Shown: positions 16,276 through 27,523, counted from the stretch's first letter. The stretch: 46,391 nucleotides of DNA from an uncultured Pelagibacteraceae bacterium (GCA_902611145.1 CACLYO010000009.1:1-46391), one strand, 5' to 3'. Made by a program: numbers and translations. The notes: a model not told the origin generated them from the letters alone.

Positions 16276-17907
16276 TTGGATAAAATTTTTATAAAAAAAC
16301 TTGAAAGCCTTTATAAAAATAAAGAATTTAACACTATTAAATTTGAAATATCTAATCTAGGAGATAAACAAAAAAACAATCCTTTCATTTTAAACTTACT
16401 GGGAATTATAGAAACATCCGAAAAAAAAATAGCAAAAGCTAGAAATTATTTTGAAATGGCACTCAGAAAAGACTCTGAGTATATCCACAGTCTCCTAAAC
16501 TTAAGTAGAATAAGCCTACAAGACAAAAATCATGAAAACATAATTTTATTGTTAAAAAAGTATGATGAAAAACATCCAGGTAATAGTAATATTATTCTTA
16601 ATTTAGCCAATTTAACATATTCAGCAGGCTTTGTTGAAGACACAATAAATTATCATGAAAAATTAATAGAGAATGGAAATTTTAATTTAAAAGATCTAAC
16701 AGCATTAATATTTTTACAAAATTATTCATCTAAATATTCCGAAGCGAAGTATAAAAAGTATTGTGATTTATATAATGATATTATTTCGAAGAGCTTGACT
16801 TCGTTAAAAGTAAATACAAACGAGTATGATAAAGCAAAAATTGGCTTTTTATCAAATGATTTAAGAGATCATCCTATTGGTTATTTCCTTATAGATTTTA
16901 TTGCTGAATTAAAAGCTAGAAATTTTATACCCATAGCATTCAATTTATTTACTGCTGAAAAAGGTGAAAGTAATTTCACCAAAGCTTTAAAAAAATCTTT
17001 TTCAGAATGGTATGATGTAAAGAATTTAAGTGATTTAGATTTATGCAAAATGATAAATAAAAAAAAAATATACTATTTGTTTGATCTTGGTGGTTATAAC
17101 GTTGACAACAAATTACAAATTTTTAAAAACAAACCAGCTCCAGTACAAATTTCTTGGTTAGGTTACTGTAATTCAACTCAATTGGATGAAATTGATTATA
17201 TTATTTCTGATCCTTATGTAACAACTAAACATGAAGAGAATTTTTATAAAGAAAAAATTTTAAAAACTCAGAATATTTGGAATGTACACTCAAAACTTAG
17301 TGAAGAAACAATCAATGAATTGCCGGCTCTTACGAGTAAATTTTTTACTTTTGGATCTTTTAATAATTTTCTCAAGCTATCAAATGAGACTATTCAAGTT
17401 TGGGATAAAATTTTAAAAAATGTCCCAAATTCTAGATTGATATTAAAATCTATACAGGGCGTAGATAAAAATTTTAAAAACTATATAATAAAAAAATTTG
17501 ATAATTCTATAAATCCTGAAAATTTAATTATTTTAAATGTTAAAAAGGATAAAAAAAATCATTTAGAAGATTATAATAAAATTGATATTACATTAGACAC
17601 TTTTCCTTACAATGGTGTTACAACTTCTTTCGAGTCTATTTGGATGGGTGTTCCGGTATTAGTTTTAAAAGGTAGTAGATTTGTTTCAAGATGCGGTTAC
17701 AGTATAAACAAAAATTTAGAACTAGAAGATTTAATTGCAAATGATAAGGAAGATTATGTATTAAAAGCTACTAAATTAGCTTCAAAAGAAAATAGACAAA
17801 AGCTTAACGAACTAAGAAAATCTTTAAGGCAAAAAGCTTTAGCTTCTCCATTATTTAATATTAAACTATTTACTGATTCATTTTCTAAATTATTAAAACA
17901 AATTTAG
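16276..17907 (+). CDS. GT41-type O-GlcNAc transferase-like protein with N-terminal TPR repeats
   Basis: The 543-residue protein has an N-terminal TPR-like helical region (about 1-150, including [23 protein letters not shown]). A SPINDLY/OGT-type catalytic region follows: [18 protein letters not shown] with His199 in the position of the catalytic His, [27 protein letters not shown], and a C-terminal UDP-binding part [25 protein letters not shown]. These are the hallmarks of family GT41, which transfers GlcNAc or another sugar to Ser/Thr of proteins. No ATG fits; translation probably starts at TTG (16276), so the N-terminus is uncertain. It lies between rho and mnmE, not a usual place. The target protein is unknown. 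Confidence 0.82.
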   Translation: MDKIFIKKLESLYKNKEFNTIKFEISNLGDKQKNNPFILNLLGIIETSEKKIAKARNYFEMALRKDSEYIHSLLNLSRISLQDKNHENIILLLKKYDEKHPGNSNIILNLANLTYSAGFVEDTINYHEKLIENGNFNLKDLTALIFLQNYSSKYSEAKYKKYCDLYNDIISKSLTSLKVNTNEYDKAKIGFLSNDLRDHPIGYFLIDFIAELKARNFIPIAFNLFTAEKGESNFTKALKKSFSEWYDVKNLSDLDLCKMINKKKIYYLFDLGGYNVDNKLQIFKNKPAPVQISWLGYCNSTQLDEIDYIISDPYVTTKHEENFYKEKILKTQNIWNVHSKLSEETINELPALTSKFFTFGSFNNFLKLSNETIQVWDKILKNVPNSRLILKSIQGVDKNFKNYIIKKFDNSINPENLIILNVKKDKKNHLEDYNKIDITLDTFPYNGVTTSFESIWMGVPVLVLKGSRFVSRCGYSINKNLELEDLIANDKEDYVLKATKLASKENRQKLNELRKSLRQKALASPLFNIKLFTDSFSKLLKQI

Positions 17908-17960
17908 ACTAAGAAATAATTAATTATATATATATAAGAAAATCTAGTTATAATAAGTAT

Positions 17961-19292
17961 ATGGCGACTATATATGCATTATCATCCGGCCCAGGTATAT
18001 CTGGAGTGGCAGTTATAAGAATTTCAGGATCTGAGAGTAAAAAGGTCATTTCTGAATTAATTGAAGGAGCTTTTCCGAAGCCAAGAATGGCTACACTTAA
18101 AAAAGTGAACAATATCAATAAAAAAGAGCTTATAGATGAAGGCATAATAATATGGTTTCCCGGGCCAGACAGCTACACAGGGGAGGATATGGCTGAAATT
18201 CACGTTCATGGTAGTAGAGCCGTTATAGAGGCAATATTAAATTCAATTTCAAAAATTGAAAATTGTAGATTAGCTGAACCAGGAGAATTTACTAAACTTG
18301 CTTTTCAAAATGGAAAGATAAATTTATTAAAAGCAGAAAGTATAGGGGATCTTATTGCATCAGAAACTGAAATTCAGAGGAAGCAAGCAATAAAAATAAT
18401 GAGTGGTAAAAGTTTTGAGAAATATAATTCATGGAGAGAAGGGTTGTTAAAAATATTATCAAATATAGAAGCAAAAATCGATTTTCCAGATGAAGATTTA
18501 CCTAAAGATATATTAGAAGATGTAAAAAAAAATTCAAAAAAAATAAAATTAGAAATTCAAAAGATATTAAATGATAGAAAAGTGGGAGAAAGAATCAGAG
18601 AAGGTTATAAAATAGCAATTTTAGGTCCTACAAATTCAGGTAAATCTAGTTTATTAAATTATCTTTCAAAAAGAGACGTTGCTATTGTTTCAGAAATTGC
18701 AGGAACTACAAGGGATGTAATAGAGACCCATTTAAATATTGATGGATTTCCAGTGATAATTTCAGATACAGCTGGGATACGAGAATCTAAAGATGAAATA
18801 GAAAATAAAGGTATCAAATTAGCTCTACAAAAAGGAAAAAATGCTGATTTAAACATTATTGTAATTGAACCTAAAAGTGTTGATTTTAAAGACTTTTTGG
18901 CAACTTTATCACCTGAAAGAAACATTTTAGTAATAAATAAATTAGATTTAGGAATTGATAAAATTGATGATTTTAAAAAATATAATCCAATATGTATATC
19001 AATAAAAAGTGAAAAAAATTTAAATCAATTAATTTCAGCAATTAAAAATAAATTAAAAAATCAATTTATAAATTCAGAAGATATTTTAATTACCAGGGAA
19101 AGGCATAGACAACATCTAGAGCAGTGTGTTCATCATCTTCAAAAATTTGAGAACAAAAAAGATAATGAAGATTTCGACAAAGCGGCAGAAGATATTAGGT
19201 TGGCTACAAGACACTTGGGCATGATTGTCGGAAAAGTTGATGTAGAAGAGATACTAGGGTCAATTTTTAATGATTTCTGTATAGGTAAATAA
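17961..19292 (+). CDS. mnmE: tRNA modification GTPase MnmE (TrmE)
   Basis: The 443-residue protein starts MATIYALSSGPGISGVAVIRISG, the tetrahydrofolate-binding domain. It has a G domain inside a helical domain with G1 GPTNSGKSS (222-230), a following G3 DTAGIRES, and NKLD as G4. It ends with the invariant CIGK whose Cys440 is essential. With MnmG it installs the (carboxymethyl)aminomethyl group at C5 of the wobble uridine of several tRNAs. A TATAAT hexamer at 17949-17954 lies only six bases before the ATG, suggesting a very short leader. mnmG follows after 76 bases. Confidence 0.96.
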   Translation: MATIYALSSGPGISGVAVIRISGSESKKVISELIEGAFPKPRMATLKKVNNINKKELIDEGIIIWFPGPDSYTGEDMAEIHVHGSRAVIEAILNSISKIENCRLAEPGEFTKLAFQNGKINLLKAESIGDLIASETEIQRKQAIKIMSGKSFEKYNSWREGLLKILSNIEAKIDFPDEDLPKDILEDVKKNSKKIKLEIQKILNDRKVGERIREGYKIAILGPTNSGKSSLLNYLSKRDVAIVSEIAGTTRDVIETHLNIDGFPVIISDTAGIRESKDEIENKGIKLALQKGKNADLNIIVIEPKSVDFKDFLATLSPERNILVINKLDLGIDKIDDFKKYNPICISIKSEKNLNQLISAIKNKLKNQFINSEDILITRERHRQHLEQCVHHLQKFENKKDNEDFDKAAEDIRLATRHLGMIVGKVDVEEILGSIFNDFCIGK

Positions 19293-19368
19293 ATGTTGAT
19301 TTTATTGGTTTTTTAAACTGTTTTCAGACAATTCTTGTAAAAAAAAATATCAAATATAAATTAAAACT

Positions 19369-21240
19369 ATGAAAAATGATTTATCATTTGATGTAGTAGT
19401 AATTGGTGGAGGACATGCGGGATGCGAAGCAGCAGCAGCTTCTGCTAGATTAGGAGTTAATACTGCATTGTTCACTAACAAAATAGAAACAATAGGAGAA
19501 ATGTCATGCAACCCAGCAATTGGAGGACTTGGAAAAGGACATTTAGTTAGAGAAATTGATGCTTTAGATGGTGTAATGGGTGATGTTGCAGACAAGTCAG
19601 GGATACAATTTCGGCTTTTAAATAGAAGTAGAGGTCCAGCAGTACGTGGACCAAGAACTCAGTCTGATAGATCATTATACAAAAAATATATGCAAGAAAA
19701 AATGCTAAACTATTGTAATTTAAGCGTTTTTTCGGACTCTGTAATTGGTTTTATTTTTGATAATAATAGCATAAATGGATTTATAACTAGCTCTGGAAAA
19801 AAAATTAAAACATCCAAGCTAATACTAACAACTGGCACTTTTTTAAATGGTTTGATACATATTGGTGAAAAAAAGATCCCAGCTGGAAGATATAATGAAA
19901 AACCAACAACTGGCTTAAGTGAAGAACTTAAAAAGAATAATTTCCAAATAGGAAGATTAAAAACAGGAACACCTCCAAGATTGGACTCTAGGACAATTAA
20001 TTTTGAAAACTTAGAGGAACAGTTTGCAGATGATGATCCATACTTTTTTTCTTTTTTAACAAAGAAAAATTTTAATAAACAAGTTTCATGTAGAATGACA
20101 TATACTAATGATGAGGTTCATAAAATAATTTCAAAAAATATAAAAAGAAGTGCTATCTACTCTGGAACCATTAAGGGGATTGGCCCAAGATACTGTCCAT
20201 CAATAGAAGATAAGGTGGTAAAGTTTTCTAATAAGCATAGACATCAAATATTTCTTGAGCCAGAAGGACTTAATGATTATACAGTTTATCCAAACGGCAT
20301 TTCGACCTCTTTACCAGCTGAAATTCAGACTGAAATATGTAGTAAAATCAAGGGTTTAGAGAATGTTTCTATTTTAAGGCCTGGGTACGCAATAGAATAC
20401 GATTATGTAGATCCAAGGGAGCTTTTTTTAACTTTGGAGACTAAGAAAATCAAAAATTTATACCTTGCAGGTCAAATTAACGGTACTACCGGATATGAGG
20501 AAGCAGCTGCTCAAGGATTAATAGCAGGAATTAACGCTGGATTATCAATTAAAAGTGCTGAACCTTTTATTTTAGATAGATCAGATGCTTATATTGGAGT
20601 TTTGATAGATGATTTAGTTACAAAAGGCGTTGCCGAACCATACAGAATGTTTACATCGAGAGCTGAATATAGGTTAACATTAAGATCAGATAATGCTGAC
20701 TTAAGATTAACAAATAAGGGAATTAATATAGGAATTATCTCAAAGGGCCGAATTAGAGCATTTCATGAAAAATCTAATAATTTAAACAAAACCTTTTTTA
20801 AAATGGAAAAGTTAAAGGTTTCACCATCTAAAATTTCAAAATTTGGTGTTAATATTGCTAAAGATGGAATATCGAGATCATCTACTCAAATTCTAAGCCA
20901 AAAAGGAGTTAATATGGATAAAATAAGAGAAATTTGGCCTGAAATTCCATATATTTCAAAAGAAATTGATGATCAACTTGAAATTAATGCACATTATAGG
21001 GGTTATCTAAAAAAGCAAAATGCAGATATTTTAGCATTTAAGAGAGACGAAAACCTAAAAATACCTCAAAATGTTAATTATGATGATTTGAGTGGCTTAT
21101 CTAACGAAGTTAAATCAAAATTTAAACAAATTAGACCTAAAACTATGGGTCAAGCACTTAGAATAGACGGTATAACTCCAGCAGCAGCATATATTTTGTT
21201 GTCTCACCTTAAAAGAAAGTTTATTAAGCATATAGCTTGA
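19369..21240 (+). CDS. mnmG: tRNA uridine-5-carboxymethylaminomethyl modification enzyme MnmG (GidA)
   Basis: The 623-residue flavoprotein begins with the FAD-binding [21 protein letters not shown] (glycines 13-15, 18). It contains [50 protein letters not shown] with the catalytic Cys, [19 protein letters not shown] and the C-terminal helical domain that contacts MnmE. It is the FAD/NADH partner of MnmE in wobble-uridine modification. Its stop codon overlaps the TTG start of rsmG. The mnmE-mnmG-rsmG-parA-parB order is ancestral in alphaproteobacteria. Confidence 0.97.
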   Translation: MKNDLSFDVVVIGGGHAGCEAAAASARLGVNTALFTNKIETIGEMSCNPAIGGLGKGHLVREIDALDGVMGDVADKSGIQFRLLNRSRGPAVRGPRTQSDRSLYKKYMQEKMLNYCNLSVFSDSVIGFIFDNNSINGFITSSGKKIKTSKLILTTGTFLNGLIHIGEKKIPAGRYNEKPTTGLSEELKKNNFQIGRLKTGTPPRLDSRTINFENLEEQFADDDPYFFSFLTKKNFNKQVSCRMTYTNDEVHKIISKNIKRSAIYSGTIKGIGPRYCPSIEDKVVKFSNKHRHQIFLEPEGLNDYTVYPNGISTSLPAEIQTEICSKIKGLENVSILRPGYAIEYDYVDPRELFLTLETKKIKNLYLAGQINGTTGYEEAAAQGLIAGINAGLSIKSAEPFILDRSDAYIGVLIDDLVTKGVAEPYRMFTSRAEYRLTLRSDNADLRLTNKGINIGIISKGRIRAFHEKSNNLNKTFFKMEKLKVSPSKISKFGVNIAKDGISRSSTQILSQKGVNMDKIREIWPEIPYISKEIDDQLEINAHYRGYLKKQNADILAFKRDENLKIPQNVNYDDLSGLSNEVKSKFKQIRPKTMGQALRIDGITPAAAYILLSHLKRKFIKHIA

Positions 21241-21875
21241 TTGATTCGAATTTTATAAAAAACTCAAAACTTGGAATTCAAAATGTTTCACGTGAAACAT
21301 TGGATGAGCTTAATAAATATAGTTTATCAATCTTAAAAAAGAATAAAGAAATAAATCTGATAAGTTCAAGTACAGAAAAGTCAATAAATACAAGGCATAT
21401 TGCTGATAGTGCGCAAACAATTGATTTTATTGATAAAAATGATATTAAAATATGCACTGATCTAGGCTCGGGTGCGGGTTTACCTGGTATAGTTTTGGCC
21501 ATTTTGATGAAACCAAAAAAACCAGAATTTAAAGTCATTTTCTATGAAAAAAGCTATCATAAAAGTAATTTCCTAAAAGAGATTTCAAAAAAATTTAAAT
21601 TGAATACAGAGATTGAACAAAAAAATATCTTTGACCAGAAAAATTTACAGACAGATATTATAATTTCTAGAGCATTTAAACCTTTGCCAGTTATTTTTGA
21701 AATAGCTTCGAAGAATTTTAAAAAATTTAAATATATAATTTTATTTTTAGGAAAAAGTGGAAAAGAAATTCTAAATGAAGCATCAAAAAAATGGAAATTT
21801 GATTATCAAGAAAAAAAAAGTTTAACAAGTGATGAATCATTAGTAGTCAAGATTTCAAATTTAAAAAAAAAATGA
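21237..21875 (+). CDS. rsmG: 16S rRNA (guanine-N7) methyltransferase RsmG (GidB)
   Basis: The 212-residue SAM methyltransferase has the family's N-terminal [14 protein letters not shown] (residues 16-29), then [19 protein letters not shown] and the glycine-rich motif [17 protein letters not shown] near 80-96. It methylates G527 of 16S rRNA. Translation seems to start at TTG (21237), overlapping the mnmG stop as TTGA; no in-frame ATG precedes the conserved motif. Codons 16-21 coincide with a perfect parS site, so this gene segment has a double function. It overlaps parA by four bases. Confidence 0.94.
   Translation: MIDSNFIKNSKLGIQNVSRETLDELNKYSLSILKKNKEINLISSSTEKSINTRHIADSAQTIDFIDKNDIKICTDLGSGAGLPGIVLAILMKPKKPEFKVIFYEKSYHKSNFLKEISKKFKLNTEIEQKNIFDQKNLQTDIIISRAFKPLPVIFEIASKNFKKFKYIILFLGKSGKEILNEASKKWKFDYQEKKSLTSDESLVVKISNLKKK
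21284..21299. promoter_or_regulatory. parS: parS centromere site
   Basis: TGTTTCACGTGAAACA is a perfect 16-bp palindrome identical to the widely conserved parS consensus bound by ParB. It lies inside the rsmG coding region, spelling Asn-Val-Ser-Arg-Glu-Thr across residues 16-21. It is 573 bases upstream of parA and about 9 kb from the putative origin. A CG-containing palindrome of this length is very improbable by chance in this AT-rich genome. I saw no second TTCACGTGAA core when reading the window. Confidence 0.93.
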
Positions 21876-22672
21876 ATAAAAAAATTATTTCAGTAATTAA
21901 TCAAAAGGGTGGTGTAGGGAAGACTACCACAGTAATTAATTTAGCTGCAGGTTTGACTATGAAGGGAAAAAAAATATTAGTAATTGATCTTGATCCCCAA
22001 GGAAACGCCACAACGGGCCTTGGTCTATCCAATACAGAGAATTCAGAATTGACGATTTATAGTGTACTTAATGGAACCAAAAAAATTTCAGAAGTGGTTC
22101 AATCAACTAAGTTTGAAAATTTAAATTTGGTCACTTCAAATGTAGATCTCTCAGGTTTAGAGGTTGAGACAGCCGGAGACAGTCGTAGAGCCTTCAAATT
22201 GAAAGACGAATTAGCCTCTATTTTAAATGATTCTGGAGTATCATATGATTATATACTAATTGATTGTCCTCCATCACTCAGTCTTCTGACAATTATGGCA
22301 TTGGTAGCATCTGACGAACTTGTGGTCCCATTACAGACAGAATTTTTTGCGCTAGAAGGCCTTACGCAGTTAATGAAGACAATCGAAAGGATAAAGTCTA
22401 ACTTAAATTCATCTCTCAACATAAGAGGCATCATTCTCACGATGTATGACAAGAGAAACAAGTTATCGGGGGAAGTAGAACGAGAAGCTAGAAACTATTT
22501 CAAAGAAAAAGTTTATCAAACAGTAGTACCTAGAAATGTAAGACTGTCTGAAGCACCATCTCATGGTGTTCCCGTTTTACTTTATGACAAAAGTTGTCCG
22601 GGTAGTAAATCTTATTTTTCTTTTACTGATGAATTTTTAAATCAAGATAAAATCGTGGAGAGCGCAGCATGA
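21872..22672 (+). CDS. parA: Chromosome partitioning ATPase ParA
   Basis: The 266-residue protein has the deviant Walker A KGGVGKTT at residues 12-19 (ISVINQKGGVGKTTTVINLAAG), a VIDLDPQGNATTGLG switch region, YILIDCPPSLSLLT and the C-terminal helix region RNVRLSEAPSHG. It is a chromosomal (Soj-type) ParA with no N-terminal DNA-binding domain. It forms ATP dimers on DNA that pull ParB-parS complexes. Its start overlaps rsmG and its stop overlaps the parB start, so rsmG-parA-parB are coupled. Codons around 22130-22600 are somewhat more GC-rich than the neighbours. Confidence 0.96.
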   Translation: MNKKIISVINQKGGVGKTTTVINLAAGLTMKGKKILVIDLDPQGNATTGLGLSNTENSELTIYSVLNGTKKISEVVQSTKFENLNLVTSNVDLSGLEVETAGDSRRAFKLKDELASILNDSGVSYDYILIDCPPSLSLLTIMALVASDELVVPLQTEFFALEGLTQLMKTIERIKSNLNSSLNIRGIILTMYDKRNKLSGEVEREARNYFKEKVYQTVVPRNVRLSEAPSHGVPVLLYDKSCPGSKSYFSFTDEFLNQDKIVESAA

Positions 22673-23520
22673 TGAATCCATTTAAAAATAAAAAAGGATT
22701 AGGCAGGGGACTTTCTTCTTTAATAGGCGATGTAAAAACATCATCAGTAAATAATAATTTATCATTAAGTGATATTATTAGAAATAGATTTCAGCCAAGG
22801 AAAAATTTTGACAAAACTCAACTAGAAGATCTTTCAAATTCAATAAAAGAAAGAGGAGTAGTTCAGCCAATTATTGTTAGAAAATCTCAACAGACCTCTG
22901 GCAAGTATGAGATAATTGCAGGAGAAAGAAGATGGCTTGCATCTCAAAATGCAGGGCTACACGAAATTCCAGCAGTAATTATTGAGGCTGACGACTTAAA
23001 ATCTCTAGAGTTTGCTATAGTTGAAAATGTTCAAAGACATGATCTTAACTCTATTGAAGAAGCACAAGGTTATCAAAGATTAATGGATGAGTTTGATTAT
23101 GATCAGGAGAAGGTAGCTAAATTTATTGGAAAAAGCAGAGCTCATGTAGCTAATTGCATTAGACTATTATCTTTGCCAAATGATGTTATTAAATTAATTG
23201 AGACTGATCAATTATCACAAGGACATGCTAAAATTTTAGTTGGTCTAGAAAATGCCTATTTGTTTGCTAAAAAAATTATTCAAAAAAAACTCTCAGTTAG
23301 ACAATCTGAAAATTTAGTAAGATTATTCAAAAATCCGAAAAAATCTAAAATTATTAATAATTTTTCTAATCTTAGAGATTTAGAGGATATATTAGAAAAA
23401 AAATTAGGTATTAGAGTATCAATCAAAAACAAAAAAAATAATTCAGGCTCAATAGTTTTTGATTATAAAGATTTAGATCAACTTAATAGATTAATAGAAA
23501 TTATTAAATCTAATTATTAA
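22669..23520 (+). CDS. parB: Chromosome partitioning protein ParB (CTPase, parS-binding)
   Basis: The 283-residue protein opens with the ParA-stimulating KGLGRGLSSLIGD (residues 9-21). The CTP-binding motifs are present: GVVQPIIVRK, GERRWLA at 85-91 and ENVQRHDLN at 119-127. A central HTH around 148-168 (KVAKFIGKSRAHVANCIRLL) binds parS, and the C-terminus provides the dimer domain. ParB loads at parS as a CTP-dependent clamp. Two ATG codons (22669 and 22672) are possible starts. The 3' end overlaps holA convergently by 11 bases. Confidence 0.96.
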   Translation: MMNPFKNKKGLGRGLSSLIGDVKTSSVNNNLSLSDIIRNRFQPRKNFDKTQLEDLSNSIKERGVVQPIIVRKSQQTSGKYEIIAGERRWLASQNAGLHEIPAVIIEADDLKSLEFAIVENVQRHDLNSIEEAQGYQRLMDEFDYDQEKVAKFIGKSRAHVANCIRLLSLPNDVIKLIETDQLSQGHAKILVGLENAYLFAKKIIQKKLSVRQSENLVRLFKNPKKSKIINNFSNLRDLEDILEKKLGIRVSIKNKKNNSGSIVFDYKDLDQLNRLIEIIKSNY

Positions 23521-24502
23521 TTTTGGCATTTGATAAAATAAAATCGCACAGAATATTAATTGAATTTATTGTTTGTTTTTTTATAATTAATTCTAGTTCA
23601 CATAATTTAAAAATTAGTTCATTTGTACTATTTAAACTCCAATATTTCATTTGTTGTTTTACTATTTCCTTATCTTTCCAAAATATTGGAGGTCTATAAT
23701 TTGATATAGCACTATCAATATCATCTTGATTTTTTGTTGCTTCTTTAAGTTTAAGTAGACGCTTTGTTTTAGCTAACATTATTCTTATTATTGCAACTGA
23801 GTCATCTGGAGAATAATTGTTTTCATTTAATATATGAATTACTTTTTTTAAGTTTTTACCTAAACAACAATCTGCCAACTCTGAATGACTATAATTTTCT
23901 GCTAAATTTGTTAATTTGTTAATTTCTTCAGAAGAAATATTTTTTTTATTTTTTGAGTATATTTCTATTTTTAATAATTCATTATTAAGATTTTCCCTGT
24001 CTCCCTTACATCTTTCTATTAGTAAATTTATTGTTTCTTGAGATATTAATATTTTTTTACTTCTGAAAAAGTTGTTTGCTAATTTTATTAGTGTAGTAGA
24101 ATTATCCGAATAAAAAGGAATACAAATTAAGTTTTTATTTTTTTCAAAACTTGATCTTAGTTTGGATTTTTTGTCTAATATTCCAGCATTCAAAATAATT
24201 TGAGTATTATCAATATTTCTGCTAATTATATCATCAAAGTATTTATTAATTTTTTCAGTTACTCTAGAAATAACTATAATTTTTTTTTCTTCAAAAAAAG
24301 ATTTATTTGTAATTTGTGTTACAAAGTTATCAAAATTATTTATAATTTCAGTTTCTTCGTATTTATTTACGTTACTTCCAAAGTCTATTGTTAAAATATC
24401 TTTAATTACTTGATTTTTATATCCTTCATTTTCTCCATATAACAAGTAAAAATTAGAGGAATTTTTTTTAATTTTTTCTAATTCATAACTTTTAATAATC
24501 AT
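23510..24502 (-). CDS. holA: DNA polymerase III delta subunit (HolA)
   Basis: This 330-residue protein starts MIIKSYELEKIKKNSSNFYLLYGENEGYKNQVIKDIL, matching the HolA N-terminus (YLLYG-D/E nucleotide-fold start). It has ENLNNELLKIEIYS near residues 172-186 and the IRIMLAKTKRLLKLKEA region typical of the collar domain. Delta is the wrench that opens the beta sliding clamp in the clamp loader. The placement next to lptE and leuS and convergent with parB is the standard alphaproteobacterial order. The sequence is strongly drifted towards Asn/Lys/Ile. Confidence 0.88.
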   Translation of the reverse strand: MIIKSYELEKIKKNSSNFYLLYGENEGYKNQVIKDILTIDFGSNVNKYEETEIINNFDNFVTQITNKSFFEEKKIIVISRVTEKINKYFDDIISRNIDNTQIILNAGILDKKSKLRSSFEKNKNLICIPFYSDNSTTLIKLANNFFRSKKILISQETINLLIERCKGDRENLNNELLKIEIYSKNKKNISSEEINKLTNLAENYSHSELADCCLGKNLKKVIHILNENNYSPDDSVAIIRIMLAKTKRLLKLKEATKNQDDIDSAISNYRPPIFWKDKEIVKQQMKYWSLNSTNELIFKLCELELIIKKQTINSINILCDFILSNAKINN

Positions 24503-24504
24503 TT

Positions 24505-24969
24505 TTAATTTAGGTTTTGTAAATATTGTATTATGTTTTCATTAATATTTTCTACTATATTTTCTTTTATCGAATTTTCATATTTTCTTAAATTAAACTT
24601 GTTAGAATTATTATCGTAATTAGCACTTTGTTCAAAAATTTTATATTTTTTTTCTCCTAAAGAGTCTTCAATTTCTAATTCAAAAGAGATAATTAAAGTA
24701 AATGCTGTTGGATTACCTTTTTTATCTTTTGAAGAGATATTTTTACTAACATTCGAAGAAATGTTTAAATTGTATTTTTCTTTAGCTGAGGTGTTCTCAT
24801 TATAATTATAAATTTCAAGTTTTTTAACTAAAATTTTATTTATTTTTTTATCTCCTTCAGTTTTTATCTCAAGTATTGCAAATTTTGCATTTTTTGAGTT
24901 ATATATTGGTTCGTAATCACAACTATTTAAAATTAGCAGAAATAAAATAGCTAGGGCAATTTTTTTCAT
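24505..24969 (-). CDS. lptE: LptE-type LPS-assembly lipoprotein
   Basis: The 154-residue protein has a short signal peptide with lipobox LNSC (Cys17), followed by YEPIYNS, the start typical of alphaproteobacterial LptE. The rest alternates hydrophilic strands and a C-terminal helix (ENSIKENIVENINENIIQYL). LptE plugs the LptD barrel in the outer membrane and assists lipopolysaccharide insertion. The identification rests on the lipoprotein nature, size and the conserved leuS-lptE-holA order, since primary sequence similarity in this family is low. It shares one base with the leuS stop (TAATG). Confidence 0.8.
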   Translation of the reverse strand: MKKIALAILFLLILNSCDYEPIYNSKNAKFAILEIKTEGDKKINKILVKKLEIYNYNENTSAKEKYNLNISSNVSKNISSKDKKGNPTAFTLIISFELEIEDSLGEKKYKIFEQSANYDNNSNKFNLRKYENSIKENIVENINENIIQYLQNLN

Positions 24970-27500
24970 TATACTAATAAAATATTTATTAATCTATTTT
25001 TTACAAAGAAAACTTTATTAATTTTTTTATTTTTGAAACTTTTGATCATTCTATCGTCTTTTTTTATTAATTCCATAATTGTTTTTTCATCAATATCTTT
25101 TTTTACTTTAAATATTTCTTTTTTCTTCCCATTTATTTGAATAACAAAATTAACAGTTTCATTTTCCAAGGTTTTTTTATCAACGTATGGCCAATTTTGA
25201 AAAATATCTAATTTTAATGTTTCTAAACATTCAAATATTAGATGGGGAATTATTGGGGACATAATGGATAAAATATTTTTATAATTTTTTAAAAGTGTGG
25301 ATTTATTAAATTTTTCATCAACAATTTTATTTAAAAAATTATAAGTTTCATGAATGTTTGCAATTATTACATTATAATTAAATTTTTCAAGATTGTTATT
25401 GAATTTATTTATAAGTTGATTTGTATACTTTGTTAATTTTAAATCACCTTCTTGATTTTCTGTATTTGTGCTTTTATCAATTTTATCTAAAATTTTTATA
25501 TGTAATGACCAAAATTTTTGTATAAATTTATATGAAGCAACCATACCCTGCTCTGACCATTGAACATCCTTTTCTGGAGGGCTATCAGAAAGAATAAACA
25601 ACCTTACTGCATCTGCACCATAATTATTGATTATATTTTCTGGATCAATAGTATTTTTTTTTGACTTAGACATTGACTCTGAAGAGCCGATATAAATTTT
25701 TTCACCTTTTGCTTTTGCAGTTTCGTATTCTTCTGGACTTAGCCAATTACCTTTTTGATCTTTATAAGTTTCATGACAAACCATTCCTTGTGTGAATAAC
25801 CCCTTAAAAGGTTCAGTAATATTTAAATCTTTTTGATTTGAATTTATTGCTTGCATAAAAAATCTTGAATAAAGTAAATGTAAAATTGCATGTTCGACAC
25901 CTCCTATATATTGATCAACAGGCATCCAATATTTGGCTTCTTTTAAGTCAAAACCTTCAATTTCATTTTTAGGAGAACAAAATCTTAAAAAATACCAAGA
26001 AGAATCCACAAATGTATCCAAAGTATCAGTCTCCCTTTTATATTTTTTACCTTCTATTGTTATGTTTTTCCAATTATCTGCATGATCTAATGGATTTCCA
26101 TTAGTATTCAAATTAATATTTTCAGGAAGCTCAACAGGTAAATTATTTATTGGTATTTTTTTTATTTTATTATTTTCATCATAAGCAATTGGTATAGGAC
26201 ATCCCCAATATCTTTGTCTTGATACACCCCAATCTTTAAGTCTAAAGTTAATTTTTTTTTCTCCAATTTTATTTTTTTCTAAATATTCAATAGTTTTTAT
26301 TACTGACTCTTCAGGAACTTTAAGGTTGTTTAAAAAATTTGAATTTATTATTTTCCCTGGTCCAGTATAAGCATGTCCTTTACTTAAAAAATTTTTATCA
26401 GCACTATCATTTGGTTCTACAACTGGAAGGACATTTAATTTATATTTTATTGCAAAGTCCAAGTCTCTTTGATCATGCGCGGGACAGCCAAAAACAGCAC
26501 CGAATCCATAATCCATTAAAACAAAATTTGCAAAATAAACTGGAACTTTTTTTGTGTTATCTAAAGGGTTAATTGCTTTTAAATCAGTTTTAAAACCTAT
26601 TTTTTCGGCATGAGCTATTGCTTCTTCAGTTGTCCCAGTTTTTGAGCATTCTTCTTTAAATTTTTTAAAGTCATTTTTATCTTGGTAAAATTTTGATATA
26701 GGATGATCAACCGAAATTGCTAAGAAAGACATACCAAATAAAGTGTCAGGTCTAGTTGTAAAACATTTAATTGAATTAACTTGATCATTTTTTTCTAAAT
26801 TAAAATTAATTTCACATCCAAAAGATTTACCTATCCAATTTTTTTGCATAATTTTAACTTTATTGGGCCATGAATTTAATTTATCTAGACCGTTTAATAA
26901 TTCTTCAGAAAATTTTGAAATATTAAAAAACCATTGATTTAGTTTTTTTCTTTCAACAGTTACGCCAGATCTCCATCCTTTTCCATCGATTACCTGTTCG
27001 TTTGCTAAAACACTTTTCTCAATTGGATCCCAATTTACATAGCTTTCTTTCCTATAAACTAAGTCTTTATCATATAGATCTAAAAAAAACTTTTGTTGAT
27101 GTTTGTAATACTCTTTTGAACATGTTGAAATTTCTCTATCCCAATCAATTGATAGGCCAAGTCTTTTTAGTTGAGTTTTCATTATAGAAATATTTTTTTC
27201 TGTCCAAATTTTAGGATCTAAATTATTTTCCCTAGCTGCATTTTCAGCTGGTAAACCAAATGAGTCCCATCCCATTGGATGCAAAACATTATATCCTTGC
27301 ATTTTTTTGTATCTCGATAAAACATCTCCAATTGTATAATTTCTTACGTGTCCCATATGAATTTTTCCAGAAGGGTATGGAAACATCTCAAGACAATAGA
27401 ATTTTTTTTTTTTATTATCGATTTTACTTATAAAAGATTTATTTTGATCCCAATAATCTTGCCATTTTTTTTCAGTTTTTTTAAAATTATATCTTTCCAT
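24969..27500 (-). CDS. leuS: Leucyl-tRNA synthetase
   Basis: The 843-residue class I synthetase has a HIGH-type motif [16 protein letters not shown] at residues 41-56 and a large CP1 editing domain ([34 protein letters not shown]). The [15 protein letters not shown] segment follows, then the KMSKS-type SMSKSKKN near residue 607 and a C-terminal anticodon-binding domain. Length is within the normal range, slightly short at the C-terminus compared with E. coli. It charges tRNA-Leu and hydrolyses mischarged products. It is followed by lptE and holA in one leftward unit. Confidence 0.97.
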   Translation of the reverse strand: MERYNFKKTEKKWQDYWDQNKSFISKIDNKKKKFYCLEMFPYPSGKIHMGHVRNYTIGDVLSRYKKMQGYNVLHPMGWDSFGLPAENAARENNLDPKIWTEKNISIMKTQLKRLGLSIDWDREISTCSKEYYKHQQKFFLDLYDKDLVYRKESYVNWDPIEKSVLANEQVIDGKGWRSGVTVERKKLNQWFFNISKFSEELLNGLDKLNSWPNKVKIMQKNWIGKSFGCEINFNLEKNDQVNSIKCFTTRPDTLFGMSFLAISVDHPISKFYQDKNDFKKFKEECSKTGTTEEAIAHAEKIGFKTDLKAINPLDNTKKVPVYFANFVLMDYGFGAVFGCPAHDQRDLDFAIKYKLNVLPVVEPNDSADKNFLSKGHAYTGPGKIINSNFLNNLKVPEESVIKTIEYLEKNKIGEKKINFRLKDWGVSRQRYWGCPIPIAYDENNKIKKIPINNLPVELPENINLNTNGNPLDHADNWKNITIEGKKYKRETDTLDTFVDSSWYFLRFCSPKNEIEGFDLKEAKYWMPVDQYIGGVEHAILHLLYSRFFMQAINSNQKDLNITEPFKGLFTQGMVCHETYKDQKGNWLSPEEYETAKAKGEKIYIGSSESMSKSKKNTIDPENIINNYGADAVRLFILSDSPPEKDVQWSEQGMVASYKFIQKFWSLHIKILDKIDKSTNTENQEGDLKLTKYTNQLINKFNNNLEKFNYNVIIANIHETYNFLNKIVDEKFNKSTLLKNYKNILSIMSPIIPHLIFECLETLKLDIFQNWPYVDKKTLENETVNFVIQINGKKKEIFKVKKDIDEKTIMELIKKDDRMIKSFKNKKINKVFFVKNRLINILLV

Positions 27501-27523
27501 TTTTTTTATGTGGGAAAAGATTG

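Noticed and set aside
17908-17960. TATATATA repeat before mnmE as a possible mobile-element scar
   Set aside because: Simple AT repeat without flanking duplication; more likely promoter DNA.
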